Below, in pieces: positions 56,055 to 64,000 of a stretch of 64,000 nt of DNA. The notes under the pieces are model-generated. The model searched no databases and was not told the origin of the DNA. It was given only the letters and a program-made list of their open reading frames with translations. How positions within the stretch are numbered: the first letter of the stretch is position 1; each line of letters starts with the position of its first letter. The position numbers and the translations under genes are program-made. The DNA lies in NCBI GenBank assembly GCA_014695325.1, contig JACJNZ010000014.1:1-64000 (forward strand). The letters run 5' to 3'. This stretch comes from Cyanobacteria bacterium FACHB-502 (lineage in GTDB: Bacteria > Cyanobacteriota > Cyanobacteriia > Elainellales > Elainellaceae).

Positions 56055-56816
56055 ATGCTGCCTACCTTTTCTCCAGAAACCGCAAGATACAAGCAGGAAG
56101 TTAAGCTCGGACGGGTTTTGCTCGTTGAAGACGAAGAGCTGATTCGAGAAACGATCGCCCTCACCCTGACTGAAGAAGGTTACGAGGTTACGACCGTAGA
56201 AGATGGTCGCAAGGGTCTAGACCTGATCAGTCGTTCTGGAGAACTGGGACAGTCTGAAGCTTTACCCTTTGAACTCATCATTCTCGATCTAATGCTGCCC
56301 TATGTCAATGGGCTGGATCTTTGTCGTCTGCTGCGGCACGAAGGAAGCAGTGTCCCAATTCTGATGCTGAGTGCAAAAGGCAGTGAAACCGATCGCGTGG
56401 TAGGACTGGAAGTGGGCGCAGATGACTATTTAACCAAGCCCTTTGGAATGCGAGAACTGGTTGCCCGCTGTCGAGCCCTGCTGCGTCGCCACTACCATAC
56501 TCAGCAACAGGTTCAGGAGTCGGTTTTGCGCTTCCATGAAATAGCGCTTTATCCGCAGGAATGCCGGGTGACGGTTCGCGGCGAAGAAATTAATCTATCG
56601 CCCAAGGAGTTTCGCATTCTGGAACTGTTTATGGCAAATCCTCGGCGCGTCTGGTCTCGCGAGCAGCTAATCGAGCGTATCTGGGGTCCCGATTTTATGG
56701 GCGACAGTAAGACCGTTGATGTGCATATTCGTTGGCTGCGCGAAAAGCTAGAGCTTGATCCGAGCCGTCCCGAATACTTGCTAACGGTGAGAGGCTTTGG
56801 CTACCGCTTTGGCTAA
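56055..56816 (+). CDS. OmpR/PhoB-family response regulator, SphR-like
   Basis: A 253-residue regulator. The receiver has acidic residues around D26, a phosphoacceptor at D78 (LIILDLMLPYVNG) and K128 (LTKPFG). A winged-helix DNA-binding domain follows (LSPKEFRILELFMANP ... SKTVDVHIRWLREKLE ... VRGFGYRFG). It lies 149 bp before a matching histidine kinase. The pair resembles the SphS/SphR phosphate-starvation system of cyanobacteria; this is the likely identity, not proven. Confidence 0.92.
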   Translation: MLPTFSPETARYKQEVKLGRVLLVEDEELIRETIALTLTEEGYEVTTVEDGRKGLDLISRSGELGQSEALPFELIILDLMLPYVNGLDLCRLLRHEGSSVPILMLSAKGSETDRVVGLEVGADDYLTKPFGMRELVARCRALLRRHYHTQQQVQESVLRFHEIALYPQECRVTVRGEEINLSPKEFRILELFMANPRRVWSREQLIERIWGPDFMGDSKTVDVHIRWLREKLELDPSRPEYLLTVRGFGYRFG

Positions 56817-56965
56817 TCGGGTGGAAACGGATTTATTCCGTTGAAACAGCTATTTTTCCGGGTAATTGCCTGACCACTGCCGCAATTTACAGGTACGCTG
56901 GGGTAACACGATCGTAGATCAATCGTTTTCTGGCAACCTTCAACAAACTGGCAGTGATTTGAGCC

Positions 56966-58396
56966 GTGGCGGTTCTGTATTTCTGGGTCGGATTACTCAT
57001 CGGATTAGTGCTTCTAGTCTGGCAACAGTCGCGCTCGAATGCGAGGCTGAAGAAACTGTTGCGCGAAGTTCGATCGCCTGATCAGGATGTTGATTTTTCA
57101 GCGACAACGCAGCTTTCCCGCGCTTTGACTTATCAGCGGCAGCAGCTTGAGCAGCTTCAGCAGGAAGTGCAAACCTATCAACAGGTGCTTCAAATTGCGC
57201 CGATCGGCTATTTGCAGGTAGACGACGAAAATCGGCTGCTCTGGTGCAATGCTCAAGCAAAAGGTTTATTGGGAATCAGCGGCGATCACCCTGCGGCAAA
57301 GCCGCGCTTGCTGCTGGAACTGGTGCGCTCCTACGAGCTAGATGATTTGATTGAGCAGACTCGCACTGCCGCAAAGCCCTGCCAGAGCCACTGGACGTTT
57401 TATCCGGTGAGTGCTGATCCGTCGCGGCTCTCGGAGCAGCCTGCCTATGCCGTGCGAGGCTATGGCATTCCCTTGCTGGATAATCAGGTGGCGATCTTTC
57501 TCGAAAACCGTCAGGAAGCCATGACCCTGCTGCAACAGCGCGATCGCTGGGCATCGGATCTAGCACACGAGTTCAAAACCCCCCTAACTTCGATTCGGTT
57601 GGTGGCTGAAACGCTGCAACTCCGCCTGGAGCCGAGCCTGCGTGGCTGGATCGATCGCTTGATTAACGAAACGGTGCGCCTGAGCAATCTAGTGCAGGAT
57701 TTGCTGGATCTCAATCGCATGGAGCGCGGTTCGTTTGAAACCCTTCAGCTTCAGACGGTGGATCTGGTCGGTCTGCTGCATTCGGTTTGGGAAATGCTGG
57801 AGCCGCTCACCCGCGAAAAGCATTTGCACCTGGACTATCAGGGACCCGATGACCTGCTGATGCAAATTGACCCCGCACGAATTCATCGGCTGCTGATGAA
57901 CCTGCTGGATAACAGCATTAAGTACAGCCCGATCGACTCTACGATTCAGGTGCGCGTTTCGCTGGAATCTGCTTCGAGCAAACCAATGACAGAAGGGCGA
58001 ATGGCTCAAGAGGCGATCGTCCGAATTGACGTAATCGATGCCGGACAGGGGTTTCCAGAAAAATCATTGCCCCACGTATTCGAGCGATTTTATCGGGCTG
58101 ATCCGGCTCGTGCCCGTCATCTGGAAGCAAATTCCTCTGAATCTCAGGAGCGACACAATCCGTTTGACTGGTATGCTCAGGGCGGGAGTGGGTTAGGGCT
58201 GGCGATCGTGTGGCAAATCGTTGAGGCGCATCGTGGCTCGGTCAGTGCCCGCAATCATCCTGAGACCGGAGGCGCATGGCTTCAGGTAAGGCTGCCGCTG
58301 CTGTTTACCCATCGGGCGATTACCCCTGCGGGAAGCCGCGAAGCAACCAACACTCCGATCGCGGCTCCCAACGCTTCATCAGAATCATCGGGATAG
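56966..58396 (+). CDS. membrane histidine kinase, SphS-like
   Basis: A 476-residue kinase with a GTG start. It has one N-terminal hydrophobic segment (residues 3-19), a PAS-like sensor (about 70-180), a HisKA box with the phosphorylated H201 (DLAHEFKTPLTSI) and an ATPase domain (NLLDNSIKYSP, DAGQGFPEKSLPHVFERFYR, GGSGLGLAIVWQIVEAH). The N-terminal single membrane segment plus PAS matches SphS. The C-terminus carries an extension, ITPAGSREATNTPIAAPN, coded by a dispersed repeat. Pairs with the regulator 149 bp upstream. Confidence 0.9.
   Translation: MAVLYFWVGLLIGLVLLVWQQSRSNARLKKLLREVRSPDQDVDFSATTQLSRALTYQRQQLEQLQQEVQTYQQVLQIAPIGYLQVDDENRLLWCNAQAKGLLGISGDHPAAKPRLLLELVRSYELDDLIEQTRTAAKPCQSHWTFYPVSADPSRLSEQPAYAVRGYGIPLLDNQVAIFLENRQEAMTLLQQRDRWASDLAHEFKTPLTSIRLVAETLQLRLEPSLRGWIDRLINETVRLSNLVQDLLDLNRMERGSFETLQLQTVDLVGLLHSVWEMLEPLTREKHLHLDYQGPDDLLMQIDPARIHRLLMNLLDNSIKYSPIDSTIQVRVSLESASSKPMTEGRMAQEAIVRIDVIDAGQGFPEKSLPHVFERFYRADPARARHLEANSSESQERHNPFDWYAQGGSGLGLAIVWQIVEAHRGSVSARNHPETGGAWLQVRLPLLFTHRAITPAGSREATNTPIAAPNASSESSG
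58314..58348. repeat. dispersed repeat copy in the kinase coding sequence
   Basis: In reverse orientation to the copy at 52762: GGGCGATTACCCCTGCGGG, then AAGCCGCGAAGCAACC. It lies in frame after the end of the kinase ATPase domain, near the C-terminus. Confidence 0.88.
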
Positions 58397-58532
58397 AATT
58401 ACCGGGATAGCTCAATAAAATCGATAAGATGAATCGGTAGCGATCGGGTTGAGCAACGGTTTGAGAAGTCATCGCGGTCACCCGAACTGCCTTCCTGGCA
58501 GGTCAATTCTGGGGAAACTGCCTACTTCCAGG

Positions 58533-58576
58533 TCTCAAAGTTCCCTAGCATTGGGGGATTTTGGGGGGCAATGTAG
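58533..58576. repeat. dispersed palindromic repeat copy, intergenic
   Basis: TCTCAAAGTTCCCTAGCA, TTGGGGGATTTTGGGGGGC and AATGTAG, the counterpart of the copy at 49157-49198. It lies in the gap before the RsuA-type gene. Confidence 0.85.
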
Positions 58577-58699
58577 CACCTCGAATCCTCCTCAAACAAC
58601 CTTAAGGGGCAGGGGCAAAACCTCGATTGCGAAGCGTAATATCCTTGTCTTAGCTGAACTGGCAACATCGATCGATTCAATCCGCAATCACAAAGCAGC

Positions 58700-59503
58700 A
58701 TGGCAGAACGGATACAAAAAATCCTATCCCAGCGGGGAATTGCTTCTCGGCGACAGGCGGAGCAGATGATTTTGGCTGGGCGCGTGCGGCTCAATGGGGA
58801 AGTCGTCGGCTTGGGGCAAGTGGCTGACCCGGAGCGCGATCGAATCGAGGTAGACGGGAAATCCATTTCGCGAAAACGTCCTCCCAGGCTCTACCTGCTG
58901 TTGAACAAGCCTGCTGGAGTCGTTTCAACCCGCCATGACCCAGAAGGACGTACCACCGTCTTAGATTTGCTGCCGCCAGAATTGCGCGATGCGGGCGTGT
59001 ATCCGGTCGGGCGGTTGGATGCGGCTTCCACTGGGGCACTGCTGCTGACGAATGATGGAGAGATGACCCTGGGACTCACTCATCCCCGACACACGATTGC
59101 CAAACTTTATCGCGTTTGGGTGAAAGGGCATCCATCTCCGGCAACGCTGACTCGCTGGCGGCAGGGCGTGATGCTGGAAGGGCAAAAAACGCTGCCTGCT
59201 CGGGTGCAAATTGTGCAAACCAAGCCTGGTTCCCCTCAAGAGGGGAGTGCTTCGCAACGCACCCTGCTGCAAATTGAACTGCGGGAAGGACGCAATCGTC
59301 AAATTCGCAAAGTGGCAGATCTGCTGGGGCATCCAGTGATTCGGCTGCGGCGGATCGCCATTGGCGCGATCGATCTGGGACAATTACCGGAAGGACAATA
59401 TCGATCGCTCACCGATGACGAGATTAGGGCTTTGAAGGCACAAATCAAACCGCGAACCAGGCAAGAGTCTGGGAGGCAGCACGGGCAAACTGAGCATCAA
59501 TAA
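58700..59503 (+). CDS. RsuA/RluB-family pseudouridine synthase
   Basis: A 267-residue enzyme with an S4 domain (RIQKILSQRGIASRRQAEQMI) and a catalytic domain with LLLNKPAGVVST and the active-site motif PVGRLDAASTGALLLTNDG. It modifies rRNA uridines; the family is most similar to RluB/RsuA, and the site is unknown. A short insertion (KPGSPQEGSASQRT, coded by a CCCCTC/GAGGGG-rich stretch at about 59228-59262) may be a further mobile repeat. It is 39 bp before the RodZ-like gene and likely co-transcribed. Confidence 0.93.
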   Translation: MAERIQKILSQRGIASRRQAEQMILAGRVRLNGEVVGLGQVADPERDRIEVDGKSISRKRPPRLYLLLNKPAGVVSTRHDPEGRTTVLDLLPPELRDAGVYPVGRLDAASTGALLLTNDGEMTLGLTHPRHTIAKLYRVWVKGHPSPATLTRWRQGVMLEGQKTLPARVQIVQTKPGSPQEGSASQRTLLQIELREGRNRQIRKVADLLGHPVIRLRRIAIGAIDLGQLPEGQYRSLTDDEIRALKAQIKPRTRQESGRQHGQTEHQ

Positions 59504-59542
59504 ACTGAGCAGAATGGTGATGTGGAGCGGGCGAGGTAGACG

Positions 59543-60382
59543 ATGACAAGAGAATCCCAGCGACAGCAAGAGCAGCTTGAACGGCTAATGCAGATTGGCG
59601 GCTATTTGCGCGAAGTCCGCGAAGCTCAGGGTTGGACCCTAGAAGAAGTGGCAGGGCGAACGCTGATTCCATCTCGTCTGCTACGGGCACTGGAAGAAGG
59701 TAAGATTCAGCAGTTGCCTGAGCCTGTGTATATTCAGGGATTTATCCGCCGCTATGCGGAGGTTATGGGGCTGGATAGTCATGCGATCGCCGAAGCCTTT
59801 CCTGCCACCAGTACGATCAAGCAGGCAACGCCAACCTGGGGCATTTCTCCAGCACAGCTCCGCCCCGTGCATCTCTATATTGCTTATATCGTGCTAATCG
59901 TGGCATCGGTAACTTGGCTCTCGCATTTAATGAGCCGATCGGCTCCACCCCCCGTGCCGCAGATTAATTCTGCTCTTCCCGCGCCTGCAAATCCTGCTCG
60001 TCCTGCTGCCAGCCCCGCCGCATCCAAACCTAAGCCATCGCCCAATGCCAGCAGCAATGCAGCCGATCGCCAGCCCGTGCAGGTGGATGTGAAGCTCAAA
60101 GCGCAGTCCTGGCTGGAAGTTGAGGCAGATGGCAGGGTTACACTCGCCGAAGTTTTGCCCGAAGGCACAGAGCGAACGCTAACTGCAAATACTCAGCTTC
60201 GGATCAGAGCGGGAAATGCAGGCGGAGTTCTGCTTTCAGATAACGGCGACGAACCGAAGCCAATGGGCAAACCGGGAGCTGTTGAGGAAAAAGTTTTTTC
60301 GGCAGCGGGGGGCGATCGATCGAATTCAAATTCCCCAAACGAAAATGAGCAGGCGGCTGAGCCAGCATCCGAAGCAGAATAG
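59543..60382 (+). CDS. RodZ-like HTH membrane protein (DUF4115)
   Basis: A 279-residue protein with an N-terminal helix-turn-helix (IGGYLREVREAQGWTLEEVAGRTLIP), a single transmembrane segment around residues 110-130 (LYIAYIVLIVASVTWLSHLM), an Ala/Pro-rich linker and a periplasmic DUF4115-type domain (DVKLKAQSWLEVEADG). RodZ links MreB to the membrane to control cell shape. The architecture fits, but cyanobacterial members of this family also act as pilus regulators. The role here is open. Confidence 0.85.
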   Translation: MTRESQRQQEQLERLMQIGGYLREVREAQGWTLEEVAGRTLIPSRLLRALEEGKIQQLPEPVYIQGFIRRYAEVMGLDSHAIAEAFPATSTIKQATPTWGISPAQLRPVHLYIAYIVLIVASVTWLSHLMSRSAPPPVPQINSALPAPANPARPAASPAASKPKPSPNASSNAADRQPVQVDVKLKAQSWLEVEADGRVTLAEVLPEGTERTLTANTQLRIRAGNAGGVLLSDNGDEPKPMGKPGAVEEKVFSAAGGDRSNSNSPNENEQAAEPASEAE

Positions 60383-60486
60383 ACGGATGTAGCTGCTGCA
60401 ATCGTCAGGAAAATTTGATAAAGCACCAGAGGAAGCGCGATCGACCTCCTAAAATAGCAGTATTGTCAGCAGAATCTGTACTTTTG

Positions 60487-60525
60487 AAAGTGGCTGTTAA
60501 AGTAGCTGTATAAAGTAGCTATATT
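60487..60525. repeat. 12-13 bp degenerate tandem repeat before leuA
   Basis: AAAGTGGCTGTT, AAAGTAGCTGTAT and AAAGTAGCTATAT run in tandem. They lie in the leuA upstream region, which otherwise has no recognised leader peptide. Confidence 0.75.
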
Positions 60526-60620
60526 ACAAAATAACTACAAGTGTAGTATCATCAATACAATAGACTCTTTTAACGTCTATTTCTTCACTGTTTTCACTCG
60601 TTTCACCCTAAACCTGAACT

Positions 60621-62240
60621 ATGAACACTCCGTCCAACCCAGAGCGCATTATTATCTTCGACACAACGCTTCGCGATGGTGAGCAATCTCCCGGCGCGAC
60701 CCTGAACGTTGATGAAAAGCTAACGATCGCTCGGCAGCTGGCGCGACTGGGTGTGGACGTAATTGAGGCAGGGTTTCCTTTTGCCAGTCCGGGTGACTTT
60801 GAGGCAGTCAGCAAAATTGCTCAGCAGGTCGGCACAGAAGATGGCCCCACGATTTGCGGTTTGGCCCGAGCTACAAAGCAGGATATCGAAACCGCAGCGA
60901 GGGCTTTGAGTGCGGCAGCGAAGCCCCGCATTCATACCTTCATCGCTACGTCGGATATTCATTTGCAGTACAAGCTGAAGAAAACCCGTCAGGAAGTGCT
61001 GGAAATCGCGCCGGAAATGGTGGCTTATGCCAAGAGCTTTGTCAATGATGTCGAGTTTTCCCCGGAAGATGCCGGACGTTCTGATCCCGAATTTCTCTAT
61101 CAAGTGCTGGAGCGGGCGATCGCCGCAGGTGCAACCACGATTAACATCCCCGATACGGTCGGCTACACCACTCCAGAGGAATTCGGCGCAATCATTCGCG
61201 GCATCAAGGAAAACGTTCCCAATATTGATCAGGCGATTATTTCCGTCCACGGGCACAACGACTTGGGTTTAGCAGTGGCGAACTTCCTGGAAGCTGTCAA
61301 AAATGGGGCACGTCAGTTGGAATGCACCATCAACGGTATCGGCGAACGGGCAGGCAACGCTGCGCTGGAAGAGCTTGTGATGGCACTCCATGTCCGCAGA
61401 CAGTATTTCAATCCCTTCCTGGGACGATCGCCCGAATCCGAAGCTTCGCTCACCCACATCGACACCCGCCAGCTCTACAAAACCTCGCGCCTTGTCTCGA
61501 ACCTCACCGGAATGCTGGTGCAGCCCAACAAGGCGATCGTTGGAGCCAATGCCTTCGCGCATGAGTCGGGCATTCACCAGGACGGCGTGCTGAAGCACAA
61601 GCTGACCTACGAGATTATGGACGCTCAATCGATCGGCTTAACCGATAACCAGATTGTGCTGGGCAAACATTCGGGACGCAACGCCTTCCGCACTCGCCTA
61701 AAAGAACTGGGCTTCGACCTCTCTGATCAGGAACTCAACCGAGCATTCCTCCGCTTTAAGGAACTGGCAGACAAAAAGAAAGACATCACCGATTGGGATC
61801 TGGAAGCGATCGTCAACGACGAAGCCCAACAGGCTCCCGAACTGTTTAAGCTGGAGCACGTTCAGGTGTCTTGTGGCGATCATGCCCGCCCTACAGCAAC
61901 CGTGATTCTTCGCACGCCAGACGGTCAAGAACTGATGGATGCGGCGATCGGCACAGGTCCAGTCGATGCCATTTATAAGGCAATCAATCGTGTCGTGAAT
62001 GTGCCCAACCAGCTGATTGAATACTCGGTGCAGTCCGTCACTGCTGGGATTGATGCGATCGGGGAAGTGACGATTCGCCTGAAATATGACGATCGGCTCT
62101 ACTCCGGTCACGCGGCAAACACCGATATTATTGTGGCTTCGGCTCATGCCTATGTGAATGCGCTGAATCGGCTCTACGGCAGTCTGCAAGGAGTAAAGTC
62201 ACTGCATCCTCAGCATGGGGAAGTACAGGCAGTGAGCTAA
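60621..62240 (+). CDS. leuA: 2-isopropylmalate synthase
   Basis: A 539-residue enzyme condensing acetyl-CoA with 2-oxoisovalerate, the first step of leucine synthesis. It has [16 protein letters not shown] at the N-terminus, the metal-binding HGHND ([14 protein letters not shown]) and [18 protein letters not shown]. The C-terminal regulatory domain (about 400-535) should give leucine feedback inhibition. Length and motifs are typical. No other leucine genes are nearby. Confidence 0.98.
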   Translation: MNTPSNPERIIIFDTTLRDGEQSPGATLNVDEKLTIARQLARLGVDVIEAGFPFASPGDFEAVSKIAQQVGTEDGPTICGLARATKQDIETAARALSAAAKPRIHTFIATSDIHLQYKLKKTRQEVLEIAPEMVAYAKSFVNDVEFSPEDAGRSDPEFLYQVLERAIAAGATTINIPDTVGYTTPEEFGAIIRGIKENVPNIDQAIISVHGHNDLGLAVANFLEAVKNGARQLECTINGIGERAGNAALEELVMALHVRRQYFNPFLGRSPESEASLTHIDTRQLYKTSRLVSNLTGMLVQPNKAIVGANAFAHESGIHQDGVLKHKLTYEIMDAQSIGLTDNQIVLGKHSGRNAFRTRLKELGFDLSDQELNRAFLRFKELADKKKDITDWDLEAIVNDEAQQAPELFKLEHVQVSCGDHARPTATVILRTPDGQELMDAAIGTGPVDAIYKAINRVVNVPNQLIEYSVQSVTAGIDAIGEVTIRLKYDDRLYSGHAANTDIIVASAHAYVNALNRLYGSLQGVKSLHPQHGEVQAVS

Positions 62241-62315
62241 TCCGACGATTCGATTTGTGATATAACAGCTTGACGGGTGGGTTACGGCTCACCCTTTTTC
62301 ATCTATTTTTTAACG

Positions 62316-63215
62316 ATGGGCAAGCAAATTTCCTTTTCCAGTAAACCTGCGGCTCCTGTCTCTCCCTGGCAAAGGCTGAGGCGATTGCTGCAAAGCTCGC
62401 CTGTCCGCACGATCGCCACTTATCTGCTGCTCGGGCTGATTGCCCTGGTCATGCTGCTGCCCCTGATCTGGCTGGTCAGCACTGCCTTTAAGTCGTCCAC
62501 TGAAGATATCTTTCAGTTTCCGCCCCAGTTTTTGCCCGCTCAGCCGACGATCGCCAATTTCATCGAAGTCTGGCAAACCAATCCATTTGGACGCTATCTG
62601 TTTAACAGCACGCTGGTTGCCCTGCTAACGGTGGGGCTGAATCTGCTGTTTTGCTCGCTGGCAGCGTATCCTTTGGCACGGCTCGACTTTCGCGGACGCA
62701 ATGCACTGTTTACGCTGATTGTTTCCACGATTCTGATTCCATTTCAGATTGTGATGATTCCGCTTTATATTCTCACCGTTCAGCTCGGCTTGCGGAATAG
62801 CTATCTGGGATTAATCTTTCCGGCGATCGCCTCTGCGTTTGGCATCTTCCTGCTGCGGCAGGCGTTTCAGGGCGTTCCCAAAGAACTCGAAGAAGCAGCC
62901 CGGATGGACGGCTGTTCTGAACTGGGCATCTGGTGGTTTGTGATGCTGCCCTCGATTCGTCCGGCATTGGTGACGCTGGCAATCTTTGTGTTTATTGGTG
63001 CCTGGAGTGACTTTCTGTGGCCCCTGATTATTTTGGATCAGCCGGAATACTACACGCTGCCTCTGGGAGTTGCGAAGCTGGCAGGCGCGTTTTCGCTGGA
63101 CTGGCGACTGATTGCGGCAGGATCGGTGATTTCGATCGCCCCAATTCTGCTGTTCTTCCTGATTATGCAGCAATACATCGTTCCCACTGAGACGGGAAGC
63201 GGTGTAAAAGGTTAG
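62316..63215 (+). CDS. carbohydrate ABC transporter permease (MalG type)
   Basis: A 299-residue membrane protein with six probable transmembrane helices and the conserved EAA loop (EEAARMDGCSELGIWWFVMLP) that contacts the ATPase. The start at ATG 62316 is preferred over an in-frame start 13 codons upstream. It imports a sugar or polyol. The other permease, the binding protein and the ATPase are not adjacent, so it must be assembled from dispersed genes. Convergent with ftsX. Confidence 0.93.
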   Translation: MGKQISFSSKPAAPVSPWQRLRRLLQSSPVRTIATYLLLGLIALVMLLPLIWLVSTAFKSSTEDIFQFPPQFLPAQPTIANFIEVWQTNPFGRYLFNSTLVALLTVGLNLLFCSLAAYPLARLDFRGRNALFTLIVSTILIPFQIVMIPLYILTVQLGLRNSYLGLIFPAIASAFGIFLLRQAFQGVPKELEEAARMDGCSELGIWWFVMLPSIRPALVTLAIFVFIGAWSDFLWPLIILDQPEYYTLPLGVAKLAGAFSLDWRLIAAGSVISIAPILLFFLIMQQYIVPTETGSGVKG

Positions 63216-63217
63216 CC

Positions 63218-64000
63218 TCACTTCATTACCAAACGGCGCACGGCAAACAAACTTCCAATCAGCCCAACCGCGCCCCCCAGTCCCAGCAGCGACAGCGGCA
63301 GCAAAAGGGTTTCGATCGCACTCAACTGCATTCCCGCAGTCAAAAACTGAATCAGGGCAGGCTGCTGCGATAGCAATTTCTGCATAAACTGCTGCACGCC
63401 CAAAATTAACGCCCAAGCAACTCCTGCGCCGATCGCCCCTAGCGTAAGACCCTGCAAAATAAAGGGCATATAGATCCAGGCTGTGGTTGCGCCCACAAGC
63501 TGCATTACTTCAATTTCGCGCCGTCTTGCCATGACGATCAGGCGAATTGTGGTGGTGGTAACTGCGATCGCCGTAAGTGTGAGAACAATCGTCATCACCA
63601 AACTAATCCAGTGCAAGCCCTGATTCAGTTGCCCAATTCGCTGCACTGCCTCATCCACATACTGCACTTCATCCACGCCCTGAATCTGCTTTAGCTTCTC
63701 CGCCAGAGCCGGAACCTGCGTCGAGTTTTGCGCTTTGACCTTCAGTTCATCCACGAGGGGATTGCCGTTGAGCTGAGCCGTTGCCCCTTCAATGTCCGCC
63801 AGTCCCATTTCCTCTAAAAGCGAAGCCCAAGCAGATTCTTTGGTAACGGCTTCGGTGGATAGCACTTCAGGAATGGCTTTTACGATCGGCTGCAAATCGG
63901 CTGCCTGTACTCCAGTATCCAGAAAAACCGATACCTCAAGCTGACTGCCAAACTGATTCAGCAGCCCGTCCACCTGCCAGGAAAGCTGCAAACTTAAGCC
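63218..64000 (-). CDS. ftsX: cell division protein FtsX, 5' end beyond the window
   Basis: About 260 residues of FtsX, running to the right edge; the N-terminus is missing. Visible are the extracellular domain (VSVFLDTGVQAADLQPIVKAIPEVLSTEAVTKESAW), four hydrophobic segments and the ending GLIGSLFAVRRLVMK. FtsX with FtsE forms an ABC-like complex at the septum that controls peptidoglycan hydrolases. The partner ftsE would lie to the right on the minus strand. Confidence 0.93.
   Translation of the reverse strand, partial: GLSLQLSWQVDGLLNQFGSQLEVSVFLDTGVQAADLQPIVKAIPEVLSTEAVTKESAWASLLEEMGLADIEGATAQLNGNPLVDELKVKAQNSTQVPALAEKLKQIQGVDEVQYVDEAVQRIGQLNQGLHWISLVMTIVLTLTAIAVTTTTIRLIVMARRREIEVMQLVGATTAWIYMPFILQGLTLGAIGAGVAWALILGVQQFMQKLLSQQPALIQFLTAGMQLSAIETLLLPLSLLGLGGAVGLIGSLFAVRRLVMK

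Noticed and set aside
1-64000. CRISPR arrays
   Set aside because: The repeats seen are direct tandem without spacers, or scattered single copies.
1-64000. tRNA or rRNA genes
   Set aside because: No T-loop/acceptor patterns or rRNA segments were found in the intergenic regions by eye.

Overview
The window is chromosomal DNA from a cyanobacterium, most likely a filamentous or Leptolyngbya-like lineage. The evidence is: psaA and psaB of photosystem I; the split RNA polymerase beta-prime genes rpoC1 and rpoC2; a rpsT-tatD-rpoB-rpoC1-rpoC2 order; a group 2 sigma factor; several cyanobacteria-specific hypothetical families; and many GCGATCGC (HIP1)-type motifs (one full octamer lies near 3915). 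Most of the window is core genome. The only sign of an insertion sequence is the 3' tail of an IS630-type transposase at the left edge. I saw no CRISPR array, no tRNA and no rRNA.

Layout. 1-5.1 kb: thrC flanked by two small sulfur-carrier (MoaD/ThiS) genes, a universal stress protein and hisD. 5.1-16.6 kb: rpsT, tatD and the RNA polymerase operon, with a hairpin plus T-run in the rpoB leader and a strong terminator after rpoC2. 16.6-31.4 kb: a stretch rich in envelope genes (two L,D-transpeptidases, a TPR protein, two peptidoglycan-binding repeat proteins, an RlpA-like protein and a coiled-coil membrane protein/lipoprotein pair), together with an unusual peroxiredoxin-like/prolyl-hydroxylase fusion, a DUF3386 protein and an Hsp70-like ATPase. 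31.4-41 kb: a 909-residue secreted glycosidase-like protein with RTX repeats, a sigma factor, a HerA-like ATPase, a damaged sucrose-phosphate phosphatase and an RluA pseudouridine synthase. 41-46.6 kb: psaA-psaB. 46.6-48.5 kb: an AT-rich two-gene operon that I do not recognise. 48.5-64 kb: ferredoxin-like protein, YraN, a lumenal pentapeptide-repeat protein, dnaG, an amidase-like/glucosaminidase protein, NAD(P)HX repair enzyme, a SphR/SphS-like two-component pair, an RsuA-type pseudouridine synthase, a RodZ-like protein, leuA, a sugar ABC permease and the 3' part of ftsX.

The main signals beyond ordinary genes are these. (i) Short perfect or near-perfect tandem duplications (11-22 bp) recur between genes, and four sets overlap the stop codon of a gene. 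(ii) A dispersed repeat of about 35 bp has entered coding sequence at the C-terminus of the histidine kinase and in the N-terminal linker of YraN. (iii) A second dispersed palindromic repeat lies in intergenic DNA. (iv) The sucrose-phosphate phosphatase has an in-frame TGA before a still-readable C-terminus, and an Asp-to-His change in a metal-binding motif. (v) The unknown operon at 46.9-48.5 kb is the best candidate for an undescribed system. All functional calls rest on reading the sequence by eye and on family knowledge; no searches were run.
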